From: Bifidobacterium imperatoris
GTDB taxonomy: Bacteria > Actinomycetota > Actinomycetes > Actinomycetales > Bifidobacteriaceae
Length of the DNA stretch: 64,000 nucleotides
Direction: 5' to 3'
Assembly: GCF_002860405.1 (NCBI RefSeq)
Contig: NZ_NMWV01000016.1
Span: forward strand, 62,001 to 126,000
A model generated the notes under the pieces. The model had not been told where the DNA came from, made no database searches, and saw only the letters and a program-made list of their open reading frames with translations. Shown piece after piece: positions 25,701 to 35,725 of the stretch. Each line of letters opens with the position of its first letter. The stretch's first letter is position 1. The position numbers and the translations under genes are program-made.

Positions 25701-28037
25701 ATGACGAACGACATTGAACGGCATAGTCCCGATGAGTGGCGCAAAACCGCTTCGACATTAGTAGCAACGAATACGACAGGTAACGCTGCATCGGAGAGCG
25801 AGTTGGAAGCGCAAGTCAACGCGAATGGGGCTCCGCTGCTTGGTGATTCGCGTGATCTGTTCAGACCGAAAACCTCGGATATTCCCGCGAAACCAGGCGT
25901 CTATAAGTGGCGCGATGGTGAGGGTCGTGTCATCTACGTGGGCAAGGCCAAGAATCTGCGCAATCGCCTGACCAACTATTTCCAGCCGTTGTATCTACTA
26001 CATCCACGCACGCAGACAATGGTGCTTACCGCACGCAGTCTTGAATGGACTGTGGTGGGTACTGAGCTTGAATCATTAACGTTGGAATATACGTGGATTA
26101 AGGAATTCGATCCGCGATTCAACGTGCAGTTCCGTGACGATAAAACTTATCCATATCTGGCGGTCAGCACGGGCGAGCGAATCCCTCGCATTTGGGTCAC
26201 ACGTTCGCGCAAACGCCGCGACACTCGATATTTCGGACCATATGCGAAAGTCTGGGAGCTGCGTCATAGCTTGGATAAGCTGCTGCGCACGTTCCCGGTA
26301 CGAACCTGCACGCCTAACGTATTTCATAAAGCAGAGCTGACTGGTCGTCCGTGCTTGTTCGCGTCGATTGGAAAATGCTCTGCGCCATGCATCGGCAAAA
26401 TCACACCCGTGGAGCATCGCAAGCTTGCCGAACAATTGGTTGGTGTGATGACTGGGCGTCTCGGTCGTTCATATATCGCGCAATTGACTCGGGAGATGAA
26501 AGAAGCCAGTGCCGAACTCGAGTTCGAGAAGGCCGCGCATTTGCGTGACCAGATTCAAATGCTCGAGACGGTGGTGCAGCAGAACGCGGTCGTGTTCGAT
26601 CAGGATGTAGATGCTGATGTGTTTGGCTTCGCCGCCGATGAATTGGAAGCCTCCGTGCACGCATTTTACGTGCGCGCGGGAGCTATCCGAGGCGAGCGTA
26701 ATTGGAGTGTGGAACGCGTCGAAGACATTGCAGATGGCGATTTGATGGCCGATCTAATTGTGCAAGTGTATTCGGATGCGGCCGGAGACGATTCAAAAGC
26801 AAGGCAATCCAACAGGGGAGCAGCCTCCATACAGGAGCAGCGTGAAGCCATCGGCTCCACACAAACCGTAACCGCCACCGATGCCATCGCCCGGGCCAAG
26901 GCAACCCGAGAGCGCAATACGCGTCAGGAAGTCACCGGGCGTGCGGACTTGCTGGCTCCGATTGCGCCGGTACCACGCGAAATCATCGTGCCTATCGAGC
27001 CAAGCCGTCAAGCAGAACTCGAAGATTGGTTGACTGGTTTGCGTGGAGGAGCGGTAAGCATTCGCGTAGCCTCACGTGGTGATAAAAAACAGCTGATGGA
27101 CCGTGCCAACGAGAACGCCAATCAGGCATTGCAGCGCAGCAAGCTCAGCCGCATCTCGGATATGGGCGCTCGTACGCAAGCCATGAACGATGTGGCCAAA
27201 GCGCTATTCCTTCCTGAAGCTCCGCTGCGTATCGAATGCTACGACATTTCCAACACCGTAGGCGGCGCCTTCCAGGTGGCTTCAATGGTGGTGTTTGAGG
27301 ATGCCATTGCCAAGAAATCCGAATACCGCCGTTTCGCCATTCGAGGCAAGGACGGTAAAGGTGCAGTGGATGATCTGTCGGCGTTGTATGAAACCTTGAC
27401 CCGACGATTCAAGCATGGCAATATCGCCGGCGATTCCGGCGACAGTATGGACGCGGAACAGCGGATCAAAGCAGCTACAGCATCAGCCTCGGTAAAACCA
27501 AATGATGAGACTGGCGCTGAACGCAATAACCAGGTCGAAAAAACCGTGCAACAGAACACGGATCGTCATCATTTTGCTTACAAGCCAAACCTGGTGGTGG
27601 TCGATGGCGGCAAGCCGCAGGTTATGGCCGCGGCAAAAGCGCTTGAGGATTGCGGCGTAACCGATGTGGCGGTTTGCGGTCTGGCTAAGCGTTTGGAGGA
27701 AGTCTGGGTTCCAGACGACGATTACCCAATCATTTTGAAACGCCAATCCGAAGGCATGTACCTGTTGCAACGAGTGCGTGACGAATCCCATCGATTCGCC
27801 ATCACCTATCACCGTCAACAGCGGCGTAAAGGTGCCTTGCGCAGCGCGCTAGATGAGATTCCGGGCATTGGTGAAAGCTACCAGAAACGATTGCTGAATC
27901 ATTTCGGCTCCGTCAAAGCCATGCGTGGAGCCAGCGTTGAGGATTTCATGAAAGTCAACGGTATCGGCAAAGCGAAAGCAGAAACACTGTACCAAGCATT
28001 GCACATCGCTGATGAAGATGCATCAACAGACGAATGA
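25701..28037 (+). CDS. uvrC: UvrABC system protein C
   Basis: A 778-residue UvrC that makes the two incisions beside damage marked by UvrAB. The GIY-YIG nuclease is near residues 55-140 (KPGVYKWRDG, VIYVGKAKNLRNRLTNY), a UVR motif lies at ASAELEFEKAAHLRDQI, then the RNase H-like C-terminal nuclease (IECYDISN, LVVVDGGKPQ) and helix-hairpin-helix repeats (IPGIGESYQKRLL, VNGIGKAKAE). It is longer than typical UvrC (about 600) because of an N-terminal extension and two low-complexity inserts near residues 370-430 and 580-620. AGGAAGG precedes ATG 25701. Confidence 0.95.
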   Translation: MTNDIERHSPDEWRKTASTLVATNTTGNAASESELEAQVNANGAPLLGDSRDLFRPKTSDIPAKPGVYKWRDGEGRVIYVGKAKNLRNRLTNYFQPLYLLHPRTQTMVLTARSLEWTVVGTELESLTLEYTWIKEFDPRFNVQFRDDKTYPYLAVSTGERIPRIWVTRSRKRRDTRYFGPYAKVWELRHSLDKLLRTFPVRTCTPNVFHKAELTGRPCLFASIGKCSAPCIGKITPVEHRKLAEQLVGVMTGRLGRSYIAQLTREMKEASAELEFEKAAHLRDQIQMLETVVQQNAVVFDQDVDADVFGFAADELEASVHAFYVRAGAIRGERNWSVERVEDIADGDLMADLIVQVYSDAAGDDSKARQSNRGAASIQEQREAIGSTQTVTATDAIARAKATRERNTRQEVTGRADLLAPIAPVPREIIVPIEPSRQAELEDWLTGLRGGAVSIRVASRGDKKQLMDRANENANQALQRSKLSRISDMGARTQAMNDVAKALFLPEAPLRIECYDISNTVGGAFQVASMVVFEDAIAKKSEYRRFAIRGKDGKGAVDDLSALYETLTRRFKHGNIAGDSGDSMDAEQRIKAATASASVKPNDETGAERNNQVEKTVQQNTDRHHFAYKPNLVVVDGGKPQVMAAAKALEDCGVTDVAVCGLAKRLEEVWVPDDDYPIILKRQSEGMYLLQRVRDESHRFAITYHRQQRRKGALRSALDEIPGIGESYQKRLLNHFGSVKAMRGASVEDFMKVNGIGKAKAETLYQALHIADEDASTDE

Positions 28038-28060
28038 GCTACCGATAGGTAGTATCACGA

Positions 28061-28084
28061 CCCCCACCAAAGGGGGATTTTCGT
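28061..28084 (+). terminator. terminator after uvrC
   Basis: CCCCC, a six-base loop and GGGGG followed by ATTTTCGTTT, 24 bases after the uvrC stop. Confidence 0.7.
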
Positions 28085-28145
28085 TTGATGTAACCACATC
28101 TGCCTATAACTTCGGCTAGCATGGAGTGCAGTCGAAGGAGGGGAT

Positions 28146-29117
28146 ATGATCAACCATCGTTGTGCAGTGCTTGGCAAACCAATCGCGCATTCGCTTTCGC
28201 CGGTGCTTCATAATGCGGCATACAAGGCATTGCGCTTAAGCGATTGGTTTTACGACAAGCATGAAATCGGCGAAGGTGATCTCGATGCCTTCCTCAAATC
28301 CTTGGATTCATCCTGGGCCGGCCTCAGCCTGACCATGCCACTGAAGAAAACCATCCAGCCTTACGGTACGCCGATAAATCTTTGGGCGAGAGAGCTCAAG
28401 GTAGCCAATACCGCAGTGTTCGACTGGTCAAATGCCGCGGATGACCCGGCATGGCCACATGGCAAGCCAAGCATCAAACTGTACAACACGGATGTTATCG
28501 GTATTCAGTTGGCATTTGACCATGCTCATCGTGAGCTCGGTCTGTATCATCAGCCTGATCGAACCGGTAAGGCGCTGATTATCGGCAATGGCAATACGGC
28601 TACCTCGGCATTGGCAGCATTAAGCATGATGCCGGAAATCGGTCATGTGACCATTGCGGCACGTCATCCGGGGAAGAACATGGCATTACAGCCTTTGGCT
28701 GAGCGATATATCGCCACAGCTGCACCGTACAGTGAAATCAATCTTGCAGATGAAGAAGCTCTGCTCGCAGTCGCCCAAGAGTCTACATATGTGATTAATA
28801 CGATTCCCGGTCACGCTGCGGATGGTATTGCCTCTGAGCTCAATGAGGCTCAGACGACAGCGTTACATGGCCTCTTGCTGGATGTTGTGTATGACCCGCG
28901 CCCCACACAGCTCATGACTGCATGGCGTTTGCGCGGCGGTAACGCTATCGGTGGTGAAGAAATGCTGCTGTATCAGGCTCTGGTACAAGTATTGCTGATG
29001 ACCGGCATCTGGGATAATGATCCGCCGAGCGATGCAGATAAGCGACTTCAAGACACCACCACCGAAGACGATCAACTGGAAATCGCCATGCGTAATGCAC
29101 TCGAGGAGGCATTGTGA
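28146..29117 (+). CDS. aroE: shikimate dehydrogenase
   Basis: A 323-residue NADPH-dependent oxidoreductase reducing 3-dehydroshikimate to shikimate in aromatic amino-acid synthesis. The substrate domain shows LGKPIAHSLSPVLHNAAY with the shikimate-binding Ser-x-Ser, then LTMPLKK containing the catalytic lysine. The Rossmann domain carries ALIIGNGNTATSALAAL, and GGEEMLLYQALVQ is the usual C-terminal helix. GAAGGAGGGG precedes the ATG. The stop overlaps the rapZ start by one base (TGATG), so the genes are coupled. Confidence 0.93.
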   Translation: MINHRCAVLGKPIAHSLSPVLHNAAYKALRLSDWFYDKHEIGEGDLDAFLKSLDSSWAGLSLTMPLKKTIQPYGTPINLWARELKVANTAVFDWSNAADDPAWPHGKPSIKLYNTDVIGIQLAFDHAHRELGLYHQPDRTGKALIIGNGNTATSALAALSMMPEIGHVTIAARHPGKNMALQPLAERYIATAAPYSEINLADEEALLAVAQESTYVINTIPGHAADGIASELNEAQTTALHGLLLDVVYDPRPTQLMTAWRLRGGNAIGGEEMLLYQALVQVLLMTGIWDNDPPSDADKRLQDTTTEDDQLEIAMRNALEEAL

Positions 29118-30073
29118 TGGAACAGCACATACCGAATCACGCTTCTGATCAGACTGCGGCCGTAAATGCTGCAAGCGCAGACAATCAGCCCAATCCCGCT
29201 GATGCGTTTGAAGTGCTGCTCATCACCGGCATGTCAGGTGCGGGCCGCTCCCGTGCAGCTGGAACCGTAGAGGATATGGGCTGGTATGTGGTGGATAATC
29301 TTCCGCCGAAACTGCTGGTACCTCTGGTTGATATGATGACTTCCGGTTCGGATAGCAGTATCCATAGGCTTGCAGCGGTTATCGATGTACGTTCCCGCAG
29401 CTATTTTGACGATTTGGCAGCTGTATTGAGCCATTTGGACGATCTTGGCGTCAAAACCCGAATCCTGTTCCTCGATGCCAGCAACGATGTGCTGATTAAG
29501 CGTTATGAGTCGGTACGCCGTCCACATCCATTGCAACATGGCAATCGATTGATTGATGGCATTCTCGAAGAACGCCATTTGCTGAGCAATTTGAAAGAAC
29601 GCGCGGATTGGGTTATCGATACCAGCTCGCTGAGCATTCATCAGCTCTCCACCAAACTGTATGAAACAATGCTGGGTTCAGGCCCTACTACCGTTGCTGT
29701 TCATATTTTCAGCTTTGGATTCAAATATGGCACACCAATCGACGCCGACTTCGTGGCCGATGTTAGGTTCCTACCCAACCCATTCTGGGTACCAAGTCTG
29801 CGCGAACTTACCGGGCATGATAAACCGGTGGCTGATTATGTGCTTTCCAGCAAGGGAGCAACAGAGTTCCTTGATTCGTATGAGAAGGCGATTGAAACCG
29901 CGCTTGAAGGGTACGCTCACGAAGATAAGCACTTTGTGACCATTGCCATCGGCTGCACCGGCGGTCAACACCGATCAGTGGCCATGAGTGAGGAACTTGC
30001 TCGCAGATTGCGTGCACATGGGCTCAAAGTCACCGTCTCTGCACGAGAGCAGCATAAACATCACTCATCATGA
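29117..30073 (+). CDS. rapZ: RapZ/YvcJ-family nucleotide-binding protein
   Basis: A 318-residue P-loop protein of the RapZ family (RNase adapter in E. coli; GTP-hydrolysing YvcJ in Bacillus). The P-loop is GMSGAGRS (residues 38-45) with Arg in place of the usual Lys, as in other actinobacteria. DNLPPKLL and the C-terminal ATGGxH-like motif CTGGQHRSVAMSEEL are also seen. GAGGAGG at 29103-29109 selects ATG 29117. The aroE/uvrC-rapZ-whiA order is the common actinobacterial cluster; the target RNA or partner here is unknown. Confidence 0.92.
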   Translation: MEQHIPNHASDQTAAVNAASADNQPNPADAFEVLLITGMSGAGRSRAAGTVEDMGWYVVDNLPPKLLVPLVDMMTSGSDSSIHRLAAVIDVRSRSYFDDLAAVLSHLDDLGVKTRILFLDASNDVLIKRYESVRRPHPLQHGNRLIDGILEERHLLSNLKERADWVIDTSSLSIHQLSTKLYETMLGSGPTTVAVHIFSFGFKYGTPIDADFVADVRFLPNPFWVPSLRELTGHDKPVADYVLSSKGATEFLDSYEKAIETALEGYAHEDKHFVTIAIGCTGGQHRSVAMSEELARRLRAHGLKVTVSAREQHKHHSS

Positions 30074-30228
30074 GTGACCACACTGCGAGAAGGCAGTGCC
30101 CGAAAACCCTATCGAACGGGTTCGCTTGTCCACGAGATTAGGTATCACAGTAAGCCGATGGCTTCCGGCGTGCAACGGCACGAAGCGGCTGAAGCATTGG
30201 GAAGAACGAGACTGTAGGAGGTTGGATC

Positions 30229-31179
30229 TTGGCTCTTCTGGACGATGTCAAAAGCGAATTGGCAGCTTTTGAGGGTGATTCGCCAGCCGCGATCAAGGCC
30301 CAAGCGGCGGCCATGATTCGCTTTGGCGGCGGACTTCGCCCCGTGCAGAACTCATATGTGATTCAATCCGTATACACCTCGCTTGATGCAGCGGAATGGC
30401 TGCGCGATACGCTGAGGAACGTATTCGGGCATGAAGCAGAGGTCAAGCATCTGACCCGCCAGACGCCGAATGGACCAGTGGAAACCTATGTGGTGCTGGT
30501 CACTCGCAATGTCGTGGCGCTGGCGTTGCAGACCGGTTTGGTAGATCGCCGCAAGCAGCAGGTTCATGGTCTTCCCGCTGAAGTGGTCAATGGTTCCATC
30601 GCTCAGATCAAAGCCGCTTGGCGAGGCGCTTTCATGGCTCGCGGTTTCCTGTCCGAGCCGGGTAAGGCAAGTTTCCTGGAAATCGCCTGCCCTTCCGAAG
30701 AGGCAGCTATGGCTCTGTGCGGCGTTGCTCGTCGTCTGGGTATCCAGGCCAAGCATCGTACGTTGCGCAGCTCTGAACGTGTGACGTTGAAGGATCCAGA
30801 TGCCATTGAGCGCATGCTGAAGCTGATGGGAGCTTCCCGCTCAGCCCGTGAATGGACTGGCAAGCGTTCAGACGGTGAAACCCGAGGCAAAGCTAATCGT
30901 CTGGCAAACTTCGATGATGCAAATATGCGTCGTAGCGCCAAGGCGGCGGCTGAGGCCAGCGAAAAAGTGCAGCACGCATTCGAAGTGCTGGGGGATAACA
31001 TTCCGGAGAACCTGCGTCAGGCCGGTCAGCTCCGTATCGACCATGTCGATAAGAGCTTGGAGGAGCTCGGCAAGATTGCCGAACCGCAGATTACCAAGGA
31101 TGCCATCGCCGGTCGTATTCGTCGTCTGCTGCAACTTGCAGAGAAGACCGAAAAGCAGCGTGCCGCCGAAGGAAAATAA
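30229..31179 (+). CDS. whiA: DNA-binding protein WhiA
   Basis: A 316-residue WhiA, a transcription factor tied to cell division and sporulation genes in actinobacteria and to division in other Gram-positives. The N-terminal LAGLIDADG-like region ([32 protein letters not shown]) is followed by a helix-turn-helix C-terminus ([25 protein letters not shown]). It starts with TTG at 30229; GTAGGAGG sits seven bases upstream and no ATG fits the family N-terminus. It follows rapZ after 155 bases that hold no gene. Confidence 0.93.
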   Translation: MALLDDVKSELAAFEGDSPAAIKAQAAAMIRFGGGLRPVQNSYVIQSVYTSLDAAEWLRDTLRNVFGHEAEVKHLTRQTPNGPVETYVVLVTRNVVALALQTGLVDRRKQQVHGLPAEVVNGSIAQIKAAWRGAFMARGFLSEPGKASFLEIACPSEEAAMALCGVARRLGIQAKHRTLRSSERVTLKDPDAIERMLKLMGASRSAREWTGKRSDGETRGKANRLANFDDANMRRSAKAAAEASEKVQHAFEVLGDNIPENLRQAGQLRIDHVDKSLEELGKIAEPQITKDAIAGRIRRLLQLAEKTEKQRAAEGK

Positions 31180-31208
31180 AGCACATTACTGCTCTATAAC
31201 GAATTTGC

Positions 31209-31246
31209 AACACCGCATTCGCCTTGTGAGGCAATGCGGTGTTTTG
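31209..31246 (+). terminator. terminator between whiA and pgk
   Basis: AACACCGCATT pairs with AATGCGGTGTT, with an inner CCT/AGG, followed by TTGTTCTT. It lies 30 bases after whiA and isolates the glycolytic unit. Confidence 0.82.
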
Positions 31247-31319
31247 TTCTTCAATGCCTGTAATATGCAAATTGGCAAAACTGGCCACTTTGGCGTCGAA
31301 CGTCAAGGAAAGGATATTC

Positions 31320-32525
31320 ATGAAGACACTCAAGGATCTTGGAGATCTCAAGGGCAAGCGCGTTCTGATGCGTGCTGATTTCAACGTCCCGCTGGACGGC
31401 ACCACGATCACCGATGACGGTCGTATCAAGGCCGCCCTGCCGACCATCAAGGCTCTGCGCGAAGAAGGCGCAAAGGTCATCCTGATGGCTCACCTCGGCC
31501 GCCCGAAGGGCAAGGTCGTTCCTGAGCTGAGCCTGGCTCCGGTCGCTGTTCGTCTCGGCGAGCTGCTCGGCATTACCGTGCCGCTGGCCAAGGACACCTA
31601 CGGTGAGGACGCTCAGGCCAAGGTTGCCGCCATGAACGACGGTGACGTTGTGCTGCTCGAGAACGTTCGCTTTAACCCGGAGGAGACCAGCAAGGATCCG
31701 GCCGTGCGTGCTCCGTACGCCAAGAAGATCGCCGCTCTCGGCGAGGTCTTCGTTTCCGATGGTTTCGGCGTTGTGCACCGCGCTCAGGGTTCCGACTATG
31801 ATGTGGCCGCTGATCTGCCGGCTGCTGCAGGCCTGCTGGTCGAGAAGGAAGTCAAGGCTCTGTCCAAGGCTACCGAGAACCCGGAGCGTCCATTCACTGT
31901 GGTGCTCGGTGGTTCTAAGGTCTCCGACAAGCTCGGCGTGATTGAGAACCTGCTCGACAAGGCCAACCGTCTGGTCATCGGCGGCGGTATGGTGTTCACC
32001 TTCCTCAAGGCCAAGGGCTACGAGGTCGGCACCTCCCTGCTGGAAGAGGATCAGCTGGATAAGGTCAAGGGCTACATCGAGACCGCTGAAAAGAACGGCG
32101 TTGAGCTCGTTCTGCCGACCGATATCGTTGTGAACCCCGGCTTCCCGGCTGGCGACACCCCGGTTGCTCCGGAGACCGTTGCCGCTGACGCCATCCCGGC
32201 CGACAAGATGGGCCTGGACATCGGCCCGGAGTCCCAGAAGCTCTTCCACGACAAGATCGTCGACTCCAAGACCGTCGTATGGAACGGCCCGATGGGCGTG
32301 TTCGAGATTCCGGAGTTCGCAGCCGGCACCAAGGCTGTGGCTCAGGGCCTCGTTGACGCTACCGCTGCTGGCGCATTCACCATCGTTGGTGGTGGCGATT
32401 CCGCTTCCGCAGTGCGTAACCTCGGCTTCCCGGAGGACGGCTTCTCCCACATCTCCACCGGTGGTGGCGCTTCCCTCGAGTTCCTTGAGGGCAAGGAGCT
32501 GCCGGGCCTGAAGGTTCTGGAGTAG
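31320..32525 (+). CDS. pgk: phosphoglycerate kinase
   Basis: A 401-residue enzyme that moves the acyl phosphate of 1,3-bisphosphoglycerate to ADP in lower glycolysis, an ATP-yielding step of the bifid shunt. Signature [46 protein letters not shown], the nucleotide loop WNGPMGVFE and GGGDSASAV are present. ATG 31320 follows AAGGAAAGGA. Codon use is strongly optimised (few alternatives for Gly, Val, Leu), as for a highly expressed gene. It has its own terminator. Confidence 0.97.
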   Translation: MKTLKDLGDLKGKRVLMRADFNVPLDGTTITDDGRIKAALPTIKALREEGAKVILMAHLGRPKGKVVPELSLAPVAVRLGELLGITVPLAKDTYGEDAQAKVAAMNDGDVVLLENVRFNPEETSKDPAVRAPYAKKIAALGEVFVSDGFGVVHRAQGSDYDVAADLPAAAGLLVEKEVKALSKATENPERPFTVVLGGSKVSDKLGVIENLLDKANRLVIGGGMVFTFLKAKGYEVGTSLLEEDQLDKVKGYIETAEKNGVELVLPTDIVVNPGFPAGDTPVAPETVAADAIPADKMGLDIGPESQKLFHDKIVDSKTVVWNGPMGVFEIPEFAAGTKAVAQGLVDATAAGAFTIVGGGDSASAVRNLGFPEDGFSHISTGGGASLEFLEGKELPGLKVLE

Positions 32526-32542
32526 TAACCGTTTTCGGTTGA

Positions 32543-32574
32543 AATAGGCTCCCCTCACCATAGGGGAGCCTATT
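32543..32574 (+). terminator. terminator after pgk
   Basis: AATAGGCTCCCCT and AGGGGAGCCTATT form a perfect 13-bp stem with a six-base loop, 18 bases after the pgk stop. The flank ATGCTTTT is only weakly T-rich. Confidence 0.8.
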
Positions 32575-32610
32575 ATGCTTTTAGGATGCTGGAGGGGGGA
32601 AAGGACAAGG

Positions 32611-33414
32611 ATGGCATCGCGACGTATTCCGCTGGTAGCCGGTAACTGGAAGATGAACTTCAATCATCTTGAGGCCACATATTTTGTACAAAAGCTGGTA
32701 TGGCTGCTACGAGATGCTCACTTTGATTTCAAACGTTGTGAAGTCGCTTTATTCCCCTCATTCACATCATTGCGCAGCGTGCAAGTGCTGGTGGAAGCGG
32801 ATAGGATGCACATCAATTATGGCGCTCAATCCGTGTCCGTCACCACGCAAGGCGCATTCACCGGCGATGTTTCCGCAGATATGATTGCAAGCCTCGGCTG
32901 CACATATGTGATTGTCGGCCATTCGGAACGTCGCAAATATCATCCAGAGGATGATGCGAATATCGTCGATCAGGTCAGAGCAGTGCTTGCCGCGGGCATG
33001 CAGCCGATTCTTTGCGTAGGCGAAAGCTTTGAGGAGCGTCGCCAGGGCATTGAACTGGACTTCGCAGTCGGCCAGGTTCATGACGTCACACGAGACCTCA
33101 ATACCGAGGAAGCAGCCAAACTTATCGTGGCATATGAGCCGGTTTGGGCTATCGGCACTGGCATGGTGGCAACTCCGCAGACCGCGCAGGAAGCCGCCCA
33201 TGCCATCCGTGACGATCTTGCAGCCACCTTTGACCGTACAGTGGCTGACACCGTTCGTATTCTCTATGGTGGTTCGGTGACTTCAAAGAACGCTGCCGAA
33301 TTGATTTCCCAGCCCGATGTGGATGGATTCCTGATTGGCGGAGCTTCACTGGACGCTGAAGAACTCGCTAAAATCGCACGTTTGGCATTAAAAACCACAC
33401 TTTCTCGAGCATAA
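32611..33414 (+). CDS. tpiA: triosephosphate isomerase
   Basis: A 267-residue TIM-barrel enzyme interconverting dihydroxyacetone phosphate and glyceraldehyde 3-phosphate. [12 protein letters not shown] holds the catalytic lysine, [12 protein letters not shown] the histidine, [12 protein letters not shown] the glutamate, and [15 protein letters not shown] with [10 protein letters not shown] binds phosphate. ATG 32611 with AAAGGA upstream was preferred to an earlier frame from 32575 overlapping the pgk terminator. secG follows, a common Gram-positive order (pgk-tpiA-secG). Confidence 0.96.
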   Translation: MASRRIPLVAGNWKMNFNHLEATYFVQKLVWLLRDAHFDFKRCEVALFPSFTSLRSVQVLVEADRMHINYGAQSVSVTTQGAFTGDVSADMIASLGCTYVIVGHSERRKYHPEDDANIVDQVRAVLAAGMQPILCVGESFEERRQGIELDFAVGQVHDVTRDLNTEEAAKLIVAYEPVWAIGTGMVATPQTAQEAAHAIRDDLAATFDRTVADTVRILYGGSVTSKNAAELISQPDVDGFLIGGASLDAEELAKIARLALKTTLSRA

Positions 33415-33477
33415 TGCCACGGTTTTCCCGTATGTGCGCTATGCTGTTCATCAGTAATTTCAAACCGGAGGTACCCT

Positions 33478-33726
33478 GTGACCGCTCTTAAGATCACGCT
33501 CGAAGTCATTGTCGTCGTGCTCAGCTGCTTGCTGACCCTGCTCATCCTTATGCATAAGGGCAAGGGCGGTGGCCTTTCCGACATGTTCGGTGGCGGCTTG
33601 ACTCAGAATGCTGGCACCTCTGGTGTGGCTGAGAAGAATCTGAACCGTTGGACCGTTATCATCGCCCTGATTTGGGTTGCCCTGATTATCGGCCTTGACA
33701 TGATGACTAAGTTCAACCTCGGCTGA
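33478..33726 (+). CDS. secG: preprotein translocase subunit SecG
   Basis: An 82-residue protein with two transmembrane helices separated by the glycine-rich cytoplasmic loop HKGKGGGLSDMFGGGL, the SecG signature. It assists SecYEG protein export. It starts with GTG at 33478 after GGAGGT. It lies 63 bases after tpiA and ahead of a terminator, and probably shares tpiA's transcript. Confidence 0.93.
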   Translation: MTALKITLEVIVVVLSCLLTLLILMHKGKGGGLSDMFGGGLTQNAGTSGVAEKNLNRWTVIIALIWVALIIGLDMMTKFNLG

Positions 33727-33744
33727 GCTTTACATATGCTTTCT

Positions 33745-33778
33745 ACGACCCATGACCGTATGTTCGGTCATGGGTCGT
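33745..33778 (+). terminator. terminator after secG
   Basis: ACGACCCATGACCG and CGGTCATGGGTCGT form a perfect 14-bp stem with a six-base loop, followed by ATTCGTTT. Confidence 0.82.
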
Positions 33779-33861
33779 ATTCGTTTCATTGAGCTCGATG
33801 AGCGCTAAGCAATAAACAGCAGCATGTCCGCCAACGTTGTTCGTATAAAGGGGAGAACATT

Positions 33862-34812
33862 ATGGTTACGATGAACCGCAACAAAGTCGTTATCGTCGGC
33901 ACGGGTCAGGTGGGATCGACCGCCGCATACGCCATCGTCACGCACGGTTTGTGCAATGAGCTGGTGTTGATCGATCATTTCACTGAAAAGGCCATCGCTG
34001 AAGCACATGATCTCGATGATGGCAGCGAATTCCAAGATCGCCATGTCAAGGTGCACGCCGGAGATTATTCCGAATGCAAGGACGCAGACATTGTGGTCAT
34101 CACCGTGGGCCGTAAACCCCCGGCAAACTCCACCCGCATGGCAGAACTCGGTTTTACTGTGGGATTAGTTGGCGATGTCGTGGACCATGTAATGTCTTCC
34201 GGTTTCAACGGCGTCATTGTCATGGTTTCCAACCCTGTTGATGTGATGGCCTGGTATGCCTGGAAGCGTTCGGGTCTGCCACGTACTCAGGTGCTGGGAA
34301 CCGGTACCGCACTGGATACTTCCCGTCTGAAGACCATTATTGGTGAAGAGACCGGTCTGGATCCTCGCAATGTTGGTGGATTCGTTATGGGCGAACATGG
34401 CAATTCGCAGTTCACTGCATGGTCCACCGTATCGCTTGGCGGTAAGCCGTTCGGCCGATTCCTTGCCGATAATCAGGACCGATTCTCTTCCGTATCCACT
34501 GCGGAGATTGAAGAGAAGACCCGCACACGCGGCAATGAGATTGTCGCAGCCAAGCACGGTACGAACTATGGCATTGCCTCCACTGTAGCCGGTATTGTGC
34601 AGACAATTTTGTGGGATGAACGCCGTATTGTACCGGTTTCCACATTGCTGGACGGCGAGTACGGTGAGCATGACGTGTTCCTCGGCGTTCCCACTGAGCT
34701 CAGGGCCAATGGCGCCAACGAAATCGTAGAACTGGAACTCAACGACGAAGAACACGAAAAGCTGCATCATTCCGCCGAACTTGTACGCGAGCATTGCAAG
34801 GGGCTGCTGTGA
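33862..34812 (+). CDS. ldh: L-lactate dehydrogenase
   Basis: A 316-residue NADH-dependent enzyme reducing pyruvate to L-lactate, the fermentative sink of bifidobacteria. The NAD fold starts VVIVGTGQVGSTAAYAI, the substrate loop is GRKPPANSTRMAELG, and the catalytic histidine is in MGEHGNSQFTAWS. Most LDHs have GEHGD at that position, so the Asp-to-Asn change two residues after the His is unusual. The sequence otherwise follows bifidobacterial LDH, known to be activated by fructose 1,6-bisphosphate. Its stop overlaps the GTG start of the next gene. Confidence 0.95.
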   Translation: MVTMNRNKVVIVGTGQVGSTAAYAIVTHGLCNELVLIDHFTEKAIAEAHDLDDGSEFQDRHVKVHAGDYSECKDADIVVITVGRKPPANSTRMAELGFTVGLVGDVVDHVMSSGFNGVIVMVSNPVDVMAWYAWKRSGLPRTQVLGTGTALDTSRLKTIIGEETGLDPRNVGGFVMGEHGNSQFTAWSTVSLGGKPFGRFLADNQDRFSSVSTAEIEEKTRTRGNEIVAAKHGTNYGIASTVAGIVQTILWDERRIVPVSTLLDGEYGEHDVFLGVPTELRANGANEIVELELNDEEHEKLHHSAELVREHCKGLL

Positions 34813-35720
34813 CCAACACGCTGACCGACAAGCCACAACTACTGGTTGCCGATCTTGATGGCACCTTGCTGCACGATGCGGAAGTATTCGAAAACCGAAA
34901 CATCACCCAGCACAGCATCGATGTCATCAATCGTGCCCATGATGCCGGCTATAAGTTCGCCGTTGCTACCGCACGGCCGGTGAGCACTGGACTGCGATTC
35001 GCACAGATACTCCCAGTTGATGCCGTCATTTACCTCAATGGTGCACTTATCGACTTCGATCCCGCACATTCGAATTTCGAAACATTGACTAAGGATTCAA
35101 CCGAAGGCAATCCAGATCTCATCAAAATCGGATTCTCCTCCAAGCGTGCCTGTGAGGTTTGCCAACAGCTTTTGAAGCATATACCTGGATTGAAGCTGGG
35201 CATTGTGATGAACGATGTACGTTACACGAATTTCGATGTTCGCCAGTATTGGAAAACCCAGTCCTTCCAATACACCAACTTCCAAGTCAGCACAGATGCC
35301 TCCGGCAATGAGTACAGCGTTCGTATACTCGAGCCTGATGCCAACCATCCAATTCCGGTACCTCAGGGGACTGCGGATAAGATTACGATCTTCCCGGAAG
35401 GCAATCAATGGGATGGACTGGAATCACTGATTCCGGATGATTTCGATGTATCGATTTCCGAAGGCGTGATGTGGATGCTGATGAATCCCAACGCCAATAA
35501 ACAGCATGCAATGAATATCGTATGCGAGCGTCTGGGTGTACCGTTGGAGCAGACCGTCGCCTTTGGCGATGATCTTATCGACATTGATATGATGCGTGCC
35601 TCGGGCAGGGGAGTGGCTGTCTCCAATGCCAATCCAAAGGTCCTTGCAATCGCGGACGAAGTCTGCCCTGCAAACAATGACGATGGCGTGGCCCAATGGA
35701 TTGAGTCACAGCTACAGTAG
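34809..35720 (+). CDS. HAD-superfamily hydrolase, Cof type
   Basis: A 303-residue phosphatase of the Cof subfamily. HAD motif I is LLVADLDGTLLHD (nucleophile Asp), motif II is in VATARPVS, and motif III/IV is VAFGDDLIDIDMMRASGRGVAVSNA. A cap domain lies between. Such enzymes dephosphorylate sugar phosphates or cofactors; the substrate is unknown. GTG 34809 overlaps the ldh stop (GTGA) with CAAGGGG upstream, so it is coupled to ldh. Five bases separate it from the next gene. Confidence 0.88.
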   Translation: MTNTLTDKPQLLVADLDGTLLHDAEVFENRNITQHSIDVINRAHDAGYKFAVATARPVSTGLRFAQILPVDAVIYLNGALIDFDPAHSNFETLTKDSTEGNPDLIKIGFSSKRACEVCQQLLKHIPGLKLGIVMNDVRYTNFDVRQYWKTQSFQYTNFQVSTDASGNEYSVRILEPDANHPIPVPQGTADKITIFPEGNQWDGLESLIPDDFDVSISEGVMWMLMNPNANKQHAMNIVCERLGVPLEQTVAFGDDLIDIDMMRASGRGVAVSNANPKVLAIADEVCPANNDDGVAQWIESQLQ

Positions 35721-35725
35721 GAATC

